Source: Agapetus fuscipes
Taxonomy: Eukaryota > Arthropoda > Insecta > Trichoptera > Glossosomatidae
DNA length: 64,000 bases
Direction: 5' to 3'
Assembly: GCA_951799405.1 (NCBI GenBank)
Contig: OX637344.1
Location: 14,384,001 to 14,448,000 of the forward strand
Part shown: positions 20,405 through 33,300 of the stretch, one piece after another
How the letters are laid out: each line of letters begins with the position of its first letter
Position numbering within the stretch: the first letter of the stretch is position 1
The notes under the pieces: model-generated
The model's input: the letters and a program-made list of their open reading frames with translations, nothing else
Told to the model about the DNA's origin: nothing
The model's database searches: none
Made by a program: the position numbers and the translations under genes

Positions 20405-20932
20405 TATGGGTTGGTATGAGGCTGACCACCCATACCGTTAAAAATCGTTCAGTTTGCCTATGTCACCCCTGTTTCAGGGAAGGTCGGCAAGCGTTGCAGG
20501 GCTTAAGTTAATTTGAGATTTGATTTTCATATTGTAGGTCCACATGCTGCGAGTTTGCTTGTGAGCATACATTTAATATCAATCTTAAATGTTGTTGTAT
20601 CTTTGTAACTTAGATCGTAGATAGCTATTATTAGGTAGATTAGATTGCCTCGTTCATAGACCGCCGGTCCCAAAAAAGAATAAACCAGATTACCACTAGT
20701 ATGGGGAATTCATTTCAAAAGCTAAGTAACACATTTTAATATACTCGTATTGTCTGTGCATTGCAGCGTTTCATGGATTCACTCCCTTCATCTGAAAGTG
20801 GTTGGTGTGAGGCCGGCTCCCTTACCTATGACAATAAATAGGTTCCATTCGCCACATGCGGCCTTTTCGGGGAAAACGCAGCAAGGAGTTATAATATATG
20901 TGTAGCTTAGTTGCGTTGCGTTTTTCCTAACA
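20405..20932 (+). repeat. LINE-alpha 3' end, then SINE-B 3' half
   Basis: LINE-alpha 3'UTR at 20,405-20,650; SINE-B 3' half at 20,780-20,932 ending 'TGTGTAGCTTAGTTGCGTTG'. Confidence 0.7.
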
Positions 20933-21205
20933 TTTTAACTACTAAAACAGCTGTCACAATGATATAACAATGGGCTTTCAAACAATATAGAATGGAAAAA
21001 ATGTTTTCTATTGTTGAAAACGTTTTCATCAAAATAAGAACACTTAAGTATTCATTTGACAATTATAGTCAACAGACATAGATTTCATGATAGATACACA
21101 AAATTTGATAATTTGGTAGTTTGAAAACGATAACAAATTAAAAATTTTTGGCCATAGCCACTCGAAATTTCAAAGCGAGAGGTTGATCAGTAGAACAAGA
21201 GCAAA

Positions 21206-24200
21206 ATGATTGTAGATCCAAAAGTGCTTGAGATTTTCAAGAAGCGAAATGGAAGAAAGATGAAGACGTCAGCGTGGAAAAGTGTCATGGAGAAGGCGAC
21301 TGGTTTCCTCAAATTGTATCTGAGCGAGAGCTCCATCCATGGTCTGGGGCATTTAGGTGATGCCACAAGACACCCAGTTGAAAGGTGACTATTGCTGCAA
21401 CCAGATATCACATTTTTACTTACCCCGCTTGGACATCCTGGGCCGCCACTGGACGATCTTTTTCGGCCACCTGTCATGACGTGACCAGCCCAGCGCTTTA
21501 AGCAGGCCACTCGCTTTATGACATCAGTGACACCAGTGCGTCTACGGATCTCCTGGTTTGGAACTCTGTCACTGAGACTCATTTCAAGCACCCTTCTTTC
21601 AATGGCTCTTTGCCACGTCCTCAGTCTGTTGGCGCTGTACTGAGTGAGCCCTTTTGTTTCTAAGCCATATGTAGGTGAATACTGAAAGCACGCATGACTC
21701 AAAGACCCTGCGTTTCTGGCATTTTCGTGTCATTGAGGATGCTGCCTAGATTTCTGAAAGCTGACCTTGTCAATGTCTTTTGGTGATTTCGAATCCTTGA
21801 TTTTCTTTACCTAGTTTTATAATGTGATTCTAAAGGCAGTGCCTTGTTGTGCCAGCCATCTGTCTTAGTTGGTTGCTATCCTCATGAGTTGCTAATAAGA
21901 GGAGAAATCCATAAGCTGCTTTCAATCCTGGAAGTATGAAGTTCTTGGACAACCTCTTGTTCGTCTTCCCAACATTTTTCCATTAAGGTGCAAGGAGCTG
22001 AAATGACCGTCTGGAATCTCTGTTTTCCTTCTCAGAGTCCTGTGGCTGACAGTGACTGGGCTGGCACTATGGGGAGCAGTGTGGTTATCCAGCCTCACGT
22101 GGAAGCGCTACCAGGACTCCCCCACCGTCATCTCCATGGACAGAGACATGTTTGAGTGGAACACCACGTATCCAGGCATCACTCTGTGTCCTCACAAAAA
22201 GCTAGAGCTGGGGAAACTTGATAAATATGTGGAGTAAGTGGCTTATGCATCATAAAAAGGCAAAGCAGGCGTTGGAGGAAAAAAACGGTGACAGAATCGA
22301 ACATTCCGGTGGCAAAAAAACACATGACACAACGTCATATGACTTTACATCACATGACAAAACCTCACATGACATAACATCAAAATGACAGTAGGTATAT
22401 CACATAAAAAATATCTCTAGTTGAAGTCTAGAAAAATCTAAGTTGCAAAGATTTATTAGCATTTAAAGTTCATATCAAATGCATGGCCACAAACAGACAC
22501 GTGTACAAATGCTGAATGTGTACTTACAAATAAAATCTAAAACTCAAATGAACATAAACTCTGCAACTTTTATCGACCTTCCCTGACACAGGGGTGACAT
22601 TGGCAAAGTTACACATTTTTTACAGTGGGTAGTCAGCCTCATACCAATCTATAAGTCAAATAATGCCAAGGAATCATATGGCACAAAAATCACATACTTA
22701 AAACAGACAAAATAAATGTTTGTGTTGTCTGTGATGTTTTTTCATGTGCCGTTTATGGTATGTTCTGTTTTAGGTATGCAATGTTTTGTCATGTGATGTA
22801 TTGTCATTGTGATGTAATGTCATGTGATGTTCTGACATGTGATGTCCTATCATGGAAACGGTAAAAACAAGAGCAATAAAATCCACGATGCCGTGATGAT
22901 TCTGGAATATGACCTTCTACTAGAATACAAAATACTGAGTTGACTTGGTGGTTCACGTAATATTTCAGTTCATCAACAGCTGCAAATAAGACGGCTCTGA
23001 GGAACTTCATCAACCAGCTGGCATTGTCCAACTACTCCAACTTTGCTGATCTACCAGAGTACAAGTTCATCAAACCAGAAAACTACATGGAGCTCCTGGT
23101 CAACTTGACTCTCAATTTTTCTCCAAGTAAGATTGTTTTGGGATCCCACATAGTCAGAATTTAAACTAATTGTTATTCATCATTTTCGTCATATTCTTTA
23201 ATTTACTGAGGGTTTGTGGATGCAATCATCTCTCATCAGTTTGCTCCTGACTGATACACGCAGCGCTCCAATAACCGAGGTGCCTGCTACTGTTTTCACT
23301 TGATCGGTCCATCATTCAGGGATCGTCCCCTTCCTCTCTTTTCCACCAGACTACCAATCACAATCAATCTATCTAAGTCATCCTTTTTGCCACGGACGTC
23401 CTACGAACTAAATAATCCGTCGTTTACATACAGGTATAGAATTTAATTTTAATGAAAATTGACGATAATTTTGATTTCTAGCGTTGAACATTGGCACAAG
23501 CAACACAACAATGCAAATTGAAACAACAATTACAGAAATCGGCATCTGTTTTACCGTCAATTCTAAAATTGCCGTCCACAACACACCAAGGTAGGTGCAT
23601 TGATAAATGATACATGACTTTTACGTCCAATGCTATCTCAAGTCTTCGGTTTCTATCAATCCCAATTATATTTTGGAGTCATCAGCCTTGCTATTGCAGA
23701 CCGCTTGTATCCTAGTAGGTCACGATTTGAACTCGCTGTCGGAAGGTAGTGGGTTTGATTCCTGGCAGATAATGAAAGAAAAACAAATCAAATGTGCACT
23801 TCACTGGGTTGAATAAATTCATCTGCTTTTAAAAATAATCTGTCGCCAGAAATTAGATGTCTCTATAGCGACGACCAAGCTGGCACAAGTCTTTTGAGGT
23901 GTTGTTCGCACTAAAACAGCGCTAACCAAATAAATCCACTTGAAAGTGATAATATTATTTTTTTCCGTCATTGTACATCTATTAAGAGTCAACAATTTTC
24001 CGTTCACCTTTTACTTGACTGAAGAGTTACCATACTACTTTTTGGTTTGAATGATATTTTCATTTGATACAGATATAGAGCTCAAGGACGTTGGGATTTT
24101 GTAGATGAAGTTGAACCATTTTCTGTTCATCCTTTGGACGGAGAAATCTTCGCTCAAATTGTCAATTTCTTCACTGGATATGACGTGAGTACAATATATT

Positions 24201-26814
24201 TTTCCCGTTTTCAAGGTCAACCTGGGTTCAGCAGTGTGTTGTTTTTTTAATTTTTTTTTAATTACAGGTATTCCTTCATGGGCCTGTGGAGATCCCAGAT
24301 GCTGCGAGTCAAAGGCACACATCTCCCAGTATGTTTTTCTTGAAACTGCATGTGACTGCATTGACCATTTACACATCACCTGACGCCGCCCAGTAAGATC
24401 AACCTTTGATCAATATTTAACTGGAAATCATTAATCGGAAGTAGTTTATTGGAAAAAATAAGTTTTTTTTCTGCTTGGTCAAACCATATACAGTCAATGG
24501 CATCAGTTGTAAACGATATATCGCTGCCCTAGTTCAATACTCAGACATCTTACACAAAGCTAGTTTCGAGAAAATCGAAAAAGAAGGTTTGTAATCGCTA
24601 TGATAATTACAGTTAACTTTGTTTTAAAGTCACTTAACGCAACAATGTGTAGCTTAGTTGCATTAAGTGACTTTAAAACAAAGTTAACTGTAATTATCAT
24701 AGCGATTACAAACCTTCTTTTTCGATTTTCTCGAAACTAGCTTTGTGTAAGATGTCTGAGTATTGAACTAGGGCAGCGATATGGTGCTTTATTATCTATG
24801 CGTACTTACTTTTTGTATGGCGATCAACAATTTGGTCATTGGCTACATCACTTAGTCACAGTTTAAATTGTAGACTTCCACTGCACCACCTCCGAAGTCT
24901 CCCTGTGGATGTCCATCCAGTCTCCTCGTTATACTTTCACTGACGCTCCTCTACTAGTTGTGTATCATCTGGTTGCTTGCTACCTTTTGTGGAAATAGGA
25001 CGAAATGAATTCTTCGTAATGTGACTTTCTATTTGCATACGACTTGCTCAGTCAACAAACTCACAGTGATAACAGAATGTAAAATCATGTACAAATTTGA
25101 TGTGGAAAACCCTGCTTGTGTTGCAGGTTGAGCATAATGCAAAGGAAGTGTCGATTCCCTCACGAGTCCAACCTGGTGCACAGCCCTGTGTACAGCTACA
25201 ACTTGTGTCGCATCGACTGCCGCATCTCTAAATGCATACAGTTGTGCGGCTGCGTGCCTCACTTCTACAGACCAGTCGGTAAGAACCACAAAGCCTTGCG
25301 ATATCTTGTGATGATTTGGTTTCGTAGAAGTTTTCAAATTGCTTGTGATCGTTTCAGGAAAGGATCAAGTTTGCAACGTGTCTGGACTCCATTGCCTGGC
25401 AAAACACGAAGGTAATTTTTATATTCACCTTTGTCTTTTGACCCATTTTGATAAATAATGTCCAAAATATTTGGTTGCAAGTATTTTTCTTTACATGTTC
25501 ACTTATTTTGTAAAAAAAATCTATGCGTGAATTGACATCTTGATGGTGTTCCTCAAGGCTCCGACTTTGGTCCTATCCTACTAATATTTTTTATATTTAA
25601 AGAATATTTTTGTTGTTGTTGTATTTCTAAGAAAAACTTTAAGCTATTAATACAGTTCGTTCAAACATAGGTACACTTTGATTTTGTTTTACAGTTATAA
25701 ACACTACTATGTTAGAATTTTTTATTACAAAATTTAAAAGAATCTCTGACTTTTCAAAGTTGGTGTGACAATGTAGAACGCAGTTTGGCACTTATTTTTT
25801 CACATCGCAAGTAAGCAGTCAGCATGTTTTTTTTCTTTCAGAATACATGCTGACGTTGTTAAACCCCAAGACCAAGAAGAGTGACTGCGCATGTCTGCCT
25901 AATTGCAATGACGTCAACTACGTTGTGCACAGCAAAGTAATAACACTTCACCACAATCTTTCTTCACTTCAAAGTTTAATACCATTAATTATTCTAACTT
26001 AATAAATTTCACCTATTGCAGACGATTCAAACATGGTTCCTGGGAACAAATTTGCAATGGGGTCTGATAGCCTATCCAAAATTAAGGTACAGCAGGGATA
26101 TAATTTTCGGATTCACAGACCTTTTGGGTGAGACAACTTTGATTCTAACAATAACGTTCATTATGTGCTTTTATGTCGATAGGTCACAAAAAAAGTGCTT
26201 GCCAATTGTTCAAAAAACAAGGTCTTAAATATAACTTCAACGGTTCTTCGGTGTTTTTCTATCCAGGAATTCCTGCTGGGTCATTTGTTGACATCATGTT
26301 TTCTTGCTTTCTCCATTATGTGTATCGACAGCCAATGGATACTCATTTCTTGTGAAGGCTGAGTAAACCTTGCCGGTATTTTTTTTTGGGGGTTGAAACA
26401 AATACCGAAACAGGAAATAATTTCTGACTCCCCCGGCGGGATGCGAACCCGAGTTCAAGCCACCCAATAAAATGTTTTATCAACAATTTCTCAAATGAGT
26501 GGATCAGCACTTATTCCGTTTTACTTGTAAGGTGGCGGTGTTGTCTTAATGAAGCAGACCTTGCCCTCCCCCTTGAAGTCATTTTGCCATGAAGTCATCT
26601 GATGGAGAATCCAAGTGCCACAATGATGATGCCCACATGTGTGTCGATGGTTTCAGCTTCTGTGGGTGGCATGGCTGGTCTTTTCCTGGGATGCAGCGTG
26701 CTGAGCTTTGTGGAGCTCTTCTACTTTTACACCTTGAAACTCTTCTGGTACATCTTCGGAAATCTTCGGAAGAAGGAGAAGCAATACAAAGTCAGGGCTA
26801 ACGTCAAAATATAA
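21206..26814 (+). CDS. DEG/ENaC channel of pickpocket type, gene A (11 exons)
   Basis: Encodes one subunit of a trimeric amiloride-type cation channel in the plasma membrane. I join exons 21206-21384, 22036-22233, 22969-23126, 23482-23590, 24073-24184, 24268-24392, 25127-25278, 25358-25411, 25842-25936, 26022-26127 and 26657-26814. All introns are GT-AG and phases agree, giving 481 residues, a usual length for insect pickpocket proteins. Seen: the His-Gly gating motif (SSIHGLGHL, H45-G46); TM1 at about 61-77; the post-TM1 motif 'FEWNTTYPGITLCP' (99-112); a cysteine-rich finger in exon 7 (CRFPHESN, then CRIDCR and CGCVPHFY); 'CLPNCNDVNY' in exon 9; and TM2 with the selectivity filter GCS at 441-443. 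No key residue is missing. The start is the only ATG in the exon ahead of the gating motif. AATAAA sites follow within 100 bp. The exact pickpocket orthologue, ligand and tissue cannot be told. Confidence 0.88.
21400..21720 (-). repeat. RTE-like LINE C-terminal fragment in gene A intron 1
   Basis: The minus frame contains a RAIERRVLEMSLSDRVPNQE segment followed by IRRRTGVTDVIKRVA and 'LKRWAGHVMT'. The RAMER..LG.SLRDRI-NEEIRRRT-VTD pattern is diagnostic for RTE-type elements. It is antisense to the channel gene and is not part of it. Confidence 0.75.
22320..22860. repeat. Intron 2 repeats: ACATGACA arrays and LINE-alpha (minus)
   Basis: Degenerate CACATGACA-type repeats (22,320-22,400), a minus-strand LINE-alpha 3' end (22,430-22,660), then the complementary ATGTGATGT-type repeats (22,740-22,860). 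The two arrays are in opposite sense on either side of the LINE. Confidence 0.6.
23700..23945 (+). repeat. Old SINE-A in gene A intron 4
   Basis: Diverged copy: the head with 'GGGTTTGATTCCTGGC', then 'AGCGACGACCAAGCTGGC' and 'ACAGCGCTAACCAAATAAAT'. Confidence 0.6.
24518..24782. mobile_element. 265-bp fold-back element in gene A intron 6
   Basis: Arms of about 120 bp starting 'ATATCGCTGCCCTAGTTCAA' are complementary almost to the base. The loop (about 24,637-24,661) contains 'TGTGTAGCTTAGTTGC', the 3' end of SINE-B. Confidence 0.85.
26352..26455 (-). repeat. SINE-B head half in gene A intron 10
   Basis: The minus strand carries the 'CTCGGGTTCGCATCCCG' B-box region and 'CAGAAATTATTTCC'. It lies between exons 10 and 11. 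Confidence 0.65.
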
Positions 26815-27019
26815 AAATTCAACTAAAAATAAATCCTCTTGATGTTTTCTTCAAAATGACCTAAGCAAGTCGAAAGTACTCGATGTGAAATAAATAATCA
26901 ATTTGTGAAAAGAAAACTCTGTTTTTTTATTCCTTTTTTATATTTCCTCATAAAAATAGTTTTCACAATTTCAAATCTTTCATCTTTTCTCACGCTCTGT
27001 CCTGGGCAAATTTAAAAGT

Positions 27020-27440
27020 GTCATAATCCAAATCTGAAGTTTTTTTTTCACTTTATGGTCTTAGTAAAACAGTGACACTAATGAAAAAAATAAACTTGTT
27101 TATTGATTTTTTAATCTAAATTATTAAGGTTAAAAAAGTATATGATTTTTTATCGTTTTTTTGTCGAAAAGGCTTCTTCCGAGGCTAAATTCAGTAATTA
27201 AAAAGCAAAACAAATATTTTCAAAATATAGCACCAAAAAAATGTGAAAAAACGTGTTTTTTTAAATATTATTTATGTGGTGACCTTTTTTAAATTGTTTA
27301 CTTTTTTAACGTTAATAATTTAGATAAATAATCAATCAACTCGCATGATTTTTTCATAACCTGTCACTCTTTTCCTAAGACCATAAAGTTTAAGAAACAA
27401 AACCGACAAGTTTAGGGTATAAAACGCTCTTAATCCCTTT
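27020..27440. repeat. About 410-bp inverted-repeat element (M7-like)
   Basis: The left arm 'CACTTTATGGTCTTAGTAAA' pairs with the right arm 'CCTAAGACCATAAAGTTTAA'. The interior is AT-rich. A related left half lies at 28,850-28,990. Confidence 0.55.
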
Positions 27441-27630
27441 TCGACAAACAACTAAATGCTCTAGAAAATCCGTGGAAACAATTTAAATCTGTAAACATAA
27501 AAAAATAGTAATATTTTAAATTTACCCATCCCTGCAGATCATAATAGTAATAATAATACTGCAGATCCACCCCCCTAATTACCCCTTTCCGCCCCGCCCT
27601 TCATGTAAAACATTTTGAAAATATTTTGTC

Positions 27631-28450
27631 GGTGTTATGGCCGAGGGGGCCAAGTGGGCTGATCTTTCTAGCGTGTTTGGAATAAAACAACGTTGGTTCG
27701 ATCCCCGCCTGGGTCATTTGACCATAACTTTGACCCTGGTTTTACATATGTTATGAATTATTACTTGATGATATTGATACCTGTTTCTGGCCAGGCAAAA
27801 TAGGTTGGTGAATTGCATTCCTCTTCACAAATCTATTTTTTTTAAATTAAAAATTCAAATTCAAAAACTTTCTTCCTGTAAGTCTGTTGAACTTTTAAAT
27901 ATTATGTTTACCCCTTCCCTCACCCCACCGTACCTCAAACTTTCTCCGGAATTCGCTTTTGTAATTTTTAGATTTATTACGTGTTCTCTTGATAATGGCG
28001 CGGTAACACTGAAAGCGCTCGAGGAAATAAATCAACTCGTGAAGAAAAGCTTTGTGTTTTATTTTTACATTATTAACTTACACCCTTTCTTACATACAGG
28101 AAACGCATCTCAGGAGTTGACTTTTCTAAGAGGTATGCATCGAAAACAGAAAAAAAAACAAAAACTAAATTATCAAAACTGTCTTTTTTCTTTCTCTTAA
28201 ATATGTCGATGGGATGGTCGAGGAGATAAGGCGTTGGCAATCGGTTTGCGTTATTGACACTACCGCAGGTTTGAAACCCGCCTGCGTCGTGTCTTATCGA
28301 CAATAACTTCAACCCTGGTGCAATAGATGTCAGGGTAAGTATTTATTAATAATTCATTCAATTATGAATTATCAATTGATAATTTACCTGCTTCTGGCCA
28401 GGCAAAATAGGTTGGTGAATTGCATTCCTCTTCACGAATCTATTGAAAAA
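27631..28450 (+). repeat. Two SINE-C copies
   Basis: 27,631-27,840 has 'TATGGCCGAGGGGGCCAAGT', B box 'GGTTCGATCCC' and the 3' end 'AAATAGGTTGGTGAATTGCA'. 28,201-28,450 has 'GGATGGTCGAGGAGATAAGG' and the same 3' end. Between them (27,840-28,200) is AT-rich sequence without a gene. Confidence 0.7.
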
Positions 28451-29067
28451 AAAAGAAGATGCTAAAGAGCAGCCAATGACAATATATTAGTTAGCCTTTG
28501 CCCTAGCAACCCGGCCGTGCGAAGTCACAATTTTTGTACCTCATTTATAGAAACGATTATGGAACTTTTTTTAAATCATTTAAGTATTGGAAAGCAATCA
28601 TAAAATCATGTTGTGTTATTTGCTACAATTTCACATAAAATGTTTAAATTTTAAACAAGCTAAAACATGAAAATGGCGTGCGCAAAATATGACATAATGT
28701 TGGGGGTTAAACGACTCACACGCCAATTTGTGTGGAAAATTATTCTGCATACAATTTATAAAAACAAATAAAAAGTAACATTAGTTTAGCTCTCTCTGTT
28801 TTAACTCTAAGGCCCTGTATTTTCAAGTGTAGTATAGTTAACTTAAGAGTGTTATATGCCCGAAACCTGTCGTTTTTTGTTTCTTAAACATTATGGTCTT
28901 AGTTAAGGAGTGACAGTAATGAAAAAAATTAGGCGTGTTTATTGTTTATTTATCTTAATTATTAAGTTTAAAATAAATATACAATTTACAAAGTATTACA
29001 AAAAAAATATATTACAGAGAATACGTTTCTTTTCACATTTTTTATAGTTTTTTTAATGCGGTATAAT
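28451..29067. other. AT-rich intergenic DNA, one M7-like half
   Basis: Apart from the M7-like left half at about 28,850-28,990 I see nothing recognisable. This lies between genes A and B and would hold the gene A 3' flank. Confidence 0.45.
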
Positions 29068-29440
29068 ATCTATAATCTATGTTGCAAGGATATATTCATT
29101 CAAAGCTCTCAGATGTATGCCCACAAACAAACACGTGTAGTTCGCGCTTACAAACGCTGATTGTGTACTTACAAATAAAATCCAAACCTAAAATGAACAT
29201 AAGCCCTGCAACTCTTGCCGACATTCCCTGAAACAGGGGTGAAATTGGCAAAGTGAACCATTTTTTACAGTATGGGTGGTCAGCCTCATACCAACCTATA
29301 AGTCAAGGAATACGAGTAATAAATAACATTTAAGTGTATAAAAAAAAAAAAACAACAACAAAATCTTAAAAAAAAATCTATACAAAAAACGTCAAAAATT
29401 TCCTATGCAAAAAAATGTAGCAAATGAATACACCAACATT
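29068..29440 (-). repeat. LINE-alpha 3' end
   Basis: Minus-strand 3'UTR (29,068-29,320) with the preceding AT-rich segment up to the end of the RT frame ('AATACACCAACATTA', about 29,440). It lies upstream of gene B. Confidence 0.65.
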
Positions 29441-29814
29441 ATGCGGTACATTATGGAAATATTGGTTTTCTTTTTAATTGAAAAATTATACAATATTTAG
29501 TCTTACAAGAAGCTGATTTTTTATAATGTCAATTGTTTTAAAAAAAATATACAAAACTGTTTTCAAGAAATTTAATAAATTAAGTAGTTTCAGTTTTTAA
29601 TATAGAACCATATCGCCACCTTAAAGGTTAAACTGAATAAGTGCTGATTCACTGATTTAAGAAATTGTGGATAAAACATTTTGTTCGGTGTAACTTCTCG
29701 ACTCTCGTAGTAAGTGAACTAATTATAAGGAAGTGCTGATGACAAACTTCTACAATACAGGATTTTCACATTTTTTTAGTGTTCTCTCTCGTAGAATACA
29801 GAAAAACGGTACAT

Positions 29815-30160
29815 TTGACCGCTCCGTAGTCCAGTGGTTAACACTTCTGACTCGTAAATGGAAGGTTGTGGGCTCGAATCCCGGCGGAGCACAAAAAAAT
29901 ATACCATTTATATTTTCAAATACTCTCTTCGGTGGGTGAAAAATTCATATTCCTTTACCAAAGACCGGTCACTAAAGGTCCATCCAGCCTTACAGCAACT
30001 GGGTCTTGCTTGAGTATTGGCGCTTTGTAGCGACGACCAAGCTCGTAAACAACACCTCTGCGGTACTAAAACAAGTGTGAAACGTCATACATCCCTAGTG
30101 TCTCAGAAATCTAGGGATTCTCTGGGACAGGGTTTCTTAACAAAAAAAAAAACTGAAAAA
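29815..30160 (+). repeat. SINE-A, complete except for the 5S head
   Basis: Starts 'GACCGCTCCGTAGTCCAGTG' and has all body blocks, ending 'CTGGGACAGGGTTTCTTAAC' plus an A run. It ends about 140 bp upstream of the gene B start codon, so it may lie in the promoter region or 5'UTR. Confidence 0.75.
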
Positions 30161-30301
30161 ATCCATGTTAGTTTCATACGTCACTTATTCAGTTTTACCT
30201 TCAAGGTACCTATCGATATACCAAAAAAAATCCTAATTAAAAGGTTTACTGAATAAAAAAATAAAAAAAAACAATATAAAGAATAGTTGCACTTGTGAGA
30301 G

Positions 30302-33300
30302 ATGGCATACAACGCCCAGCTGATCTTTGAGGATGTGGAGAAGCAGCGCCTGGCCACGCAGACCAGGAGGAGGAAGACGCTGTGCGAGAGGATGGACGGC
30401 CAGGGGAAGAGCTTCCTGCTGATGTTCCTGGACACCAGCTCCATACACGGGCTCAACCACTTCACCAAGACGCGCAGGCATCCACTGGAAATGTGAGTCA
30501 AAAGTACCTACAGACCAGGAGGAAGAGCTTCCTGCTGATGTTCCTGGACACCAGCTCCATACACAGGCTCAAGCACTTCACCAAGACGCGCAGGCATCCA
30601 CTGGAAATGTACCTAAGTCAACGGTACCTATAGACCAGGAGGAAGAGCTTCCTGCTGATGTTCCTGGACACCAGCTCCATACACGGGCTCAACCACTTCA
30701 CCAAGACGCGCAGGCATCCACTGGAAATGTGAGTCAAAAGTACCTACAGACCAGGAGGAAGAGCTTCCTGCTGATGTTCCTGGACACCAGCTCCATACAC
30801 GGGCTCAACCACTTCACCAAGACGCGGAGGCATCCACTGGAAATGTAAGTCAACAGTACCTATATTCTCTGTCTCTTGTTTGCAGTGCCCTCTGGCTCGC
30901 CATCGTGGGCTGCGCCCTGTGGGGGGCCCTGTACCTGAGCTCCCAGACGTGGCAGCGCTACCAGGACTCTCCCACCGTGGTCTCCATGGACAGGAACATG
31001 TTTGCCTGGAACACGACCTTCCCCTGCGTCACCGTGTGTCCCCACACCAAGATCAACGAGAAAAAAATGGACACTTTCCTCACGTGAGTCACAACTGAAG
31101 TATATTACTCTCCCTGCTAAGGCAATACTAAAAGATACTGAGTAGAATACTTATGTATTAGTAGAGCGGACTTGGCACATAAATTGACATAGCGCGTCAA
31201 GAAGTTACACTATAAGAGTAGCTTAGGAGAGAAGCTGAAGTATAACTCTCCTTGCTAAAACAATACAAGAAGACACTGAGTAGAATATTTATGTATTAGT
31301 CAAACAGAATCAGACATGAATTGACATAGATTGTTGCTGGGCTGGAAGTCTCATCACCACGGTAATTCTTAACTACCGAATATCGGTAATATTTGTATAA
31401 AGACCTCTTAATCCAAGAGGGCCGCAAGTGAATAGCTGATAAGTCTTCATACAAATATTACCGATTTTCGGTAGGTAAGAATTACCGTGGTGATGAGACT
31501 TCCAGCCCTGGTATGGTCCAGAGGATAAAGCGTCGGCACTCAAATTTGCATTATTGAAACAATCGCTAGTTTGAAACCCGCCTGCTCCATGTCCTATCGA
31601 CACTTACTTTGACCTTGGTTCAGCAAATATGATCGGGTAAGTATTGACTAATAATTCAATAAAATATTAAATAATGAATTATTAATTGATAATGTTAATA
31701 CCTTATTGTTTCTGGCGTGGCAAAATAGGTTGGGGAATTGCCTTCCCCTTCACAAATCTACTTTTACAAAAACATGATATTGTAACGTCACACGGTTTCT
31801 AGGGAAAAGGCAAACAAATATTATGTTACTGGTTACTAAGGACTCCAGTCCCATGCAAGTGCTCAATTTAAATTTGTGCTAAGTCCATCATTTGCATAAT
31901 GTGTCCGGTGACCTTGACGTGTTAACGCTTCAGACTTGTAAATAGAATGTTGTGAGTTTCAATCCCAGCGGAGAACAAAAAATATAAAAAAATGTTTTTA
32001 AGAAAACATAAATAATCAAAAAATGGACCTACCGTTTATATTTTCAAATATCCTTTCCGCTGAGTTGAAAAATTCATACACCTTTAACAAAGACCGTTCT
32101 GCATGTTTTTTTCATAGAAACCTGCAAAGTCATCAAGTCAAGATAAATTTTGAATGTGCATACTCCATTTGTTGATTATTTTTAGGAGGACAAAGCTCCC
32201 AGATAAGCCGGCCTTGGAGAAGTTCATCAGATCACTGGCTGTAGCCAATTACTCCAACTTCCTGGATATTCCAGAGTACACGGCTCTCCAGAGCAAGGAT
32301 TATATGGACCTTATAGTCAATCTCTCCATGAATTTCAACCCAGGTATTCATATTTTCTGTTTTCTTTTTAGAATTACTGGTAAAGCTCTGATTTAATGGG
32401 CCTGTTATGATTGAATTTCGAATGAATGGAGGACTAAGATTTCATTGACTGAAACTTTTACAATTATCGCGTGGAAGGAGGATGGATGTATCAAAAGTAT
32501 GCATGTGTGAGGGAGATTGAAAAACAATAAACCCTACACAAATCGCTCCCCCAGTTCTTGTTTACCTTTTACGCCAATCTTGTCAAATATGACTTTTTCA
32601 TGCAGTTGTCTTATGAATCAAATTCTTCACAATCTGAGCTAAGAAAAACCGTAAAACTCGATAATGTGAGAGTTCTTTTAAATATTTTTTAAATAAATTT
32701 CTTGTTTTTATAAGACACATTGGTCCAGTACACATGCAAACATTGCTCATGTAAAATTTTCTCAATGGCGTATACGGTAAACAAGAACTAAGGCAGCGAA
32801 ATGATTAAGTTTTTCTCGGGTTAGACCATGTTCTATTTGCAGTAATTTTGTCTGCCGATATTTCATTCCCTCGAGCGGGGAACATGGTTGATAGCTTGCG
32901 TTCCTACGAGTTGTGGACTCACAACATAAAACCCCAATCTATAATGAATATACTTAAGTCCTGCAACTCTTGAGCACCTTCCCTGAAACAGCGGACACAT
33001 TGGCAAAGTAAACCATTTTTTACAATATGCGAGATCTTGAATATTGCTTGTTACTTTCTCAGGATTAACCATTGGAGCATCAGGAATCTCTCTATTTCTG
33101 GAGCCCACCATCACAGAACTAGGAGTCTGCTACGCTGTCAACTCCAAAATGGCCGTCTACAACTCACACCAGTAAAATATAACTTTCTATACAATTTATT
33201 CACTAATAAAAAACATTATTTATTGTAACTTTTATTTGACTTTTAAAAAATTGATGATCAAAATTAACTACAGAAATTTATTTTTAAAAGAATAAAGTAA

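Noticed and set aside
21187..21702. 171-codon minus-strand frame as a host gene
   Set aside because: Its recognisable part is an RTE-type retrotransposon C-terminus. The low-coordinate part is the antisense of channel exon 1.
30514..30844. Three 95-bp blocks as ordinary cassette exons of gene B
   Set aside because: Exon 1 ends in phase 2 and the blocks would have to start in phase 0, so inclusion after exon 1 shifts the frame. Kept as a finding, not annotated as coding.
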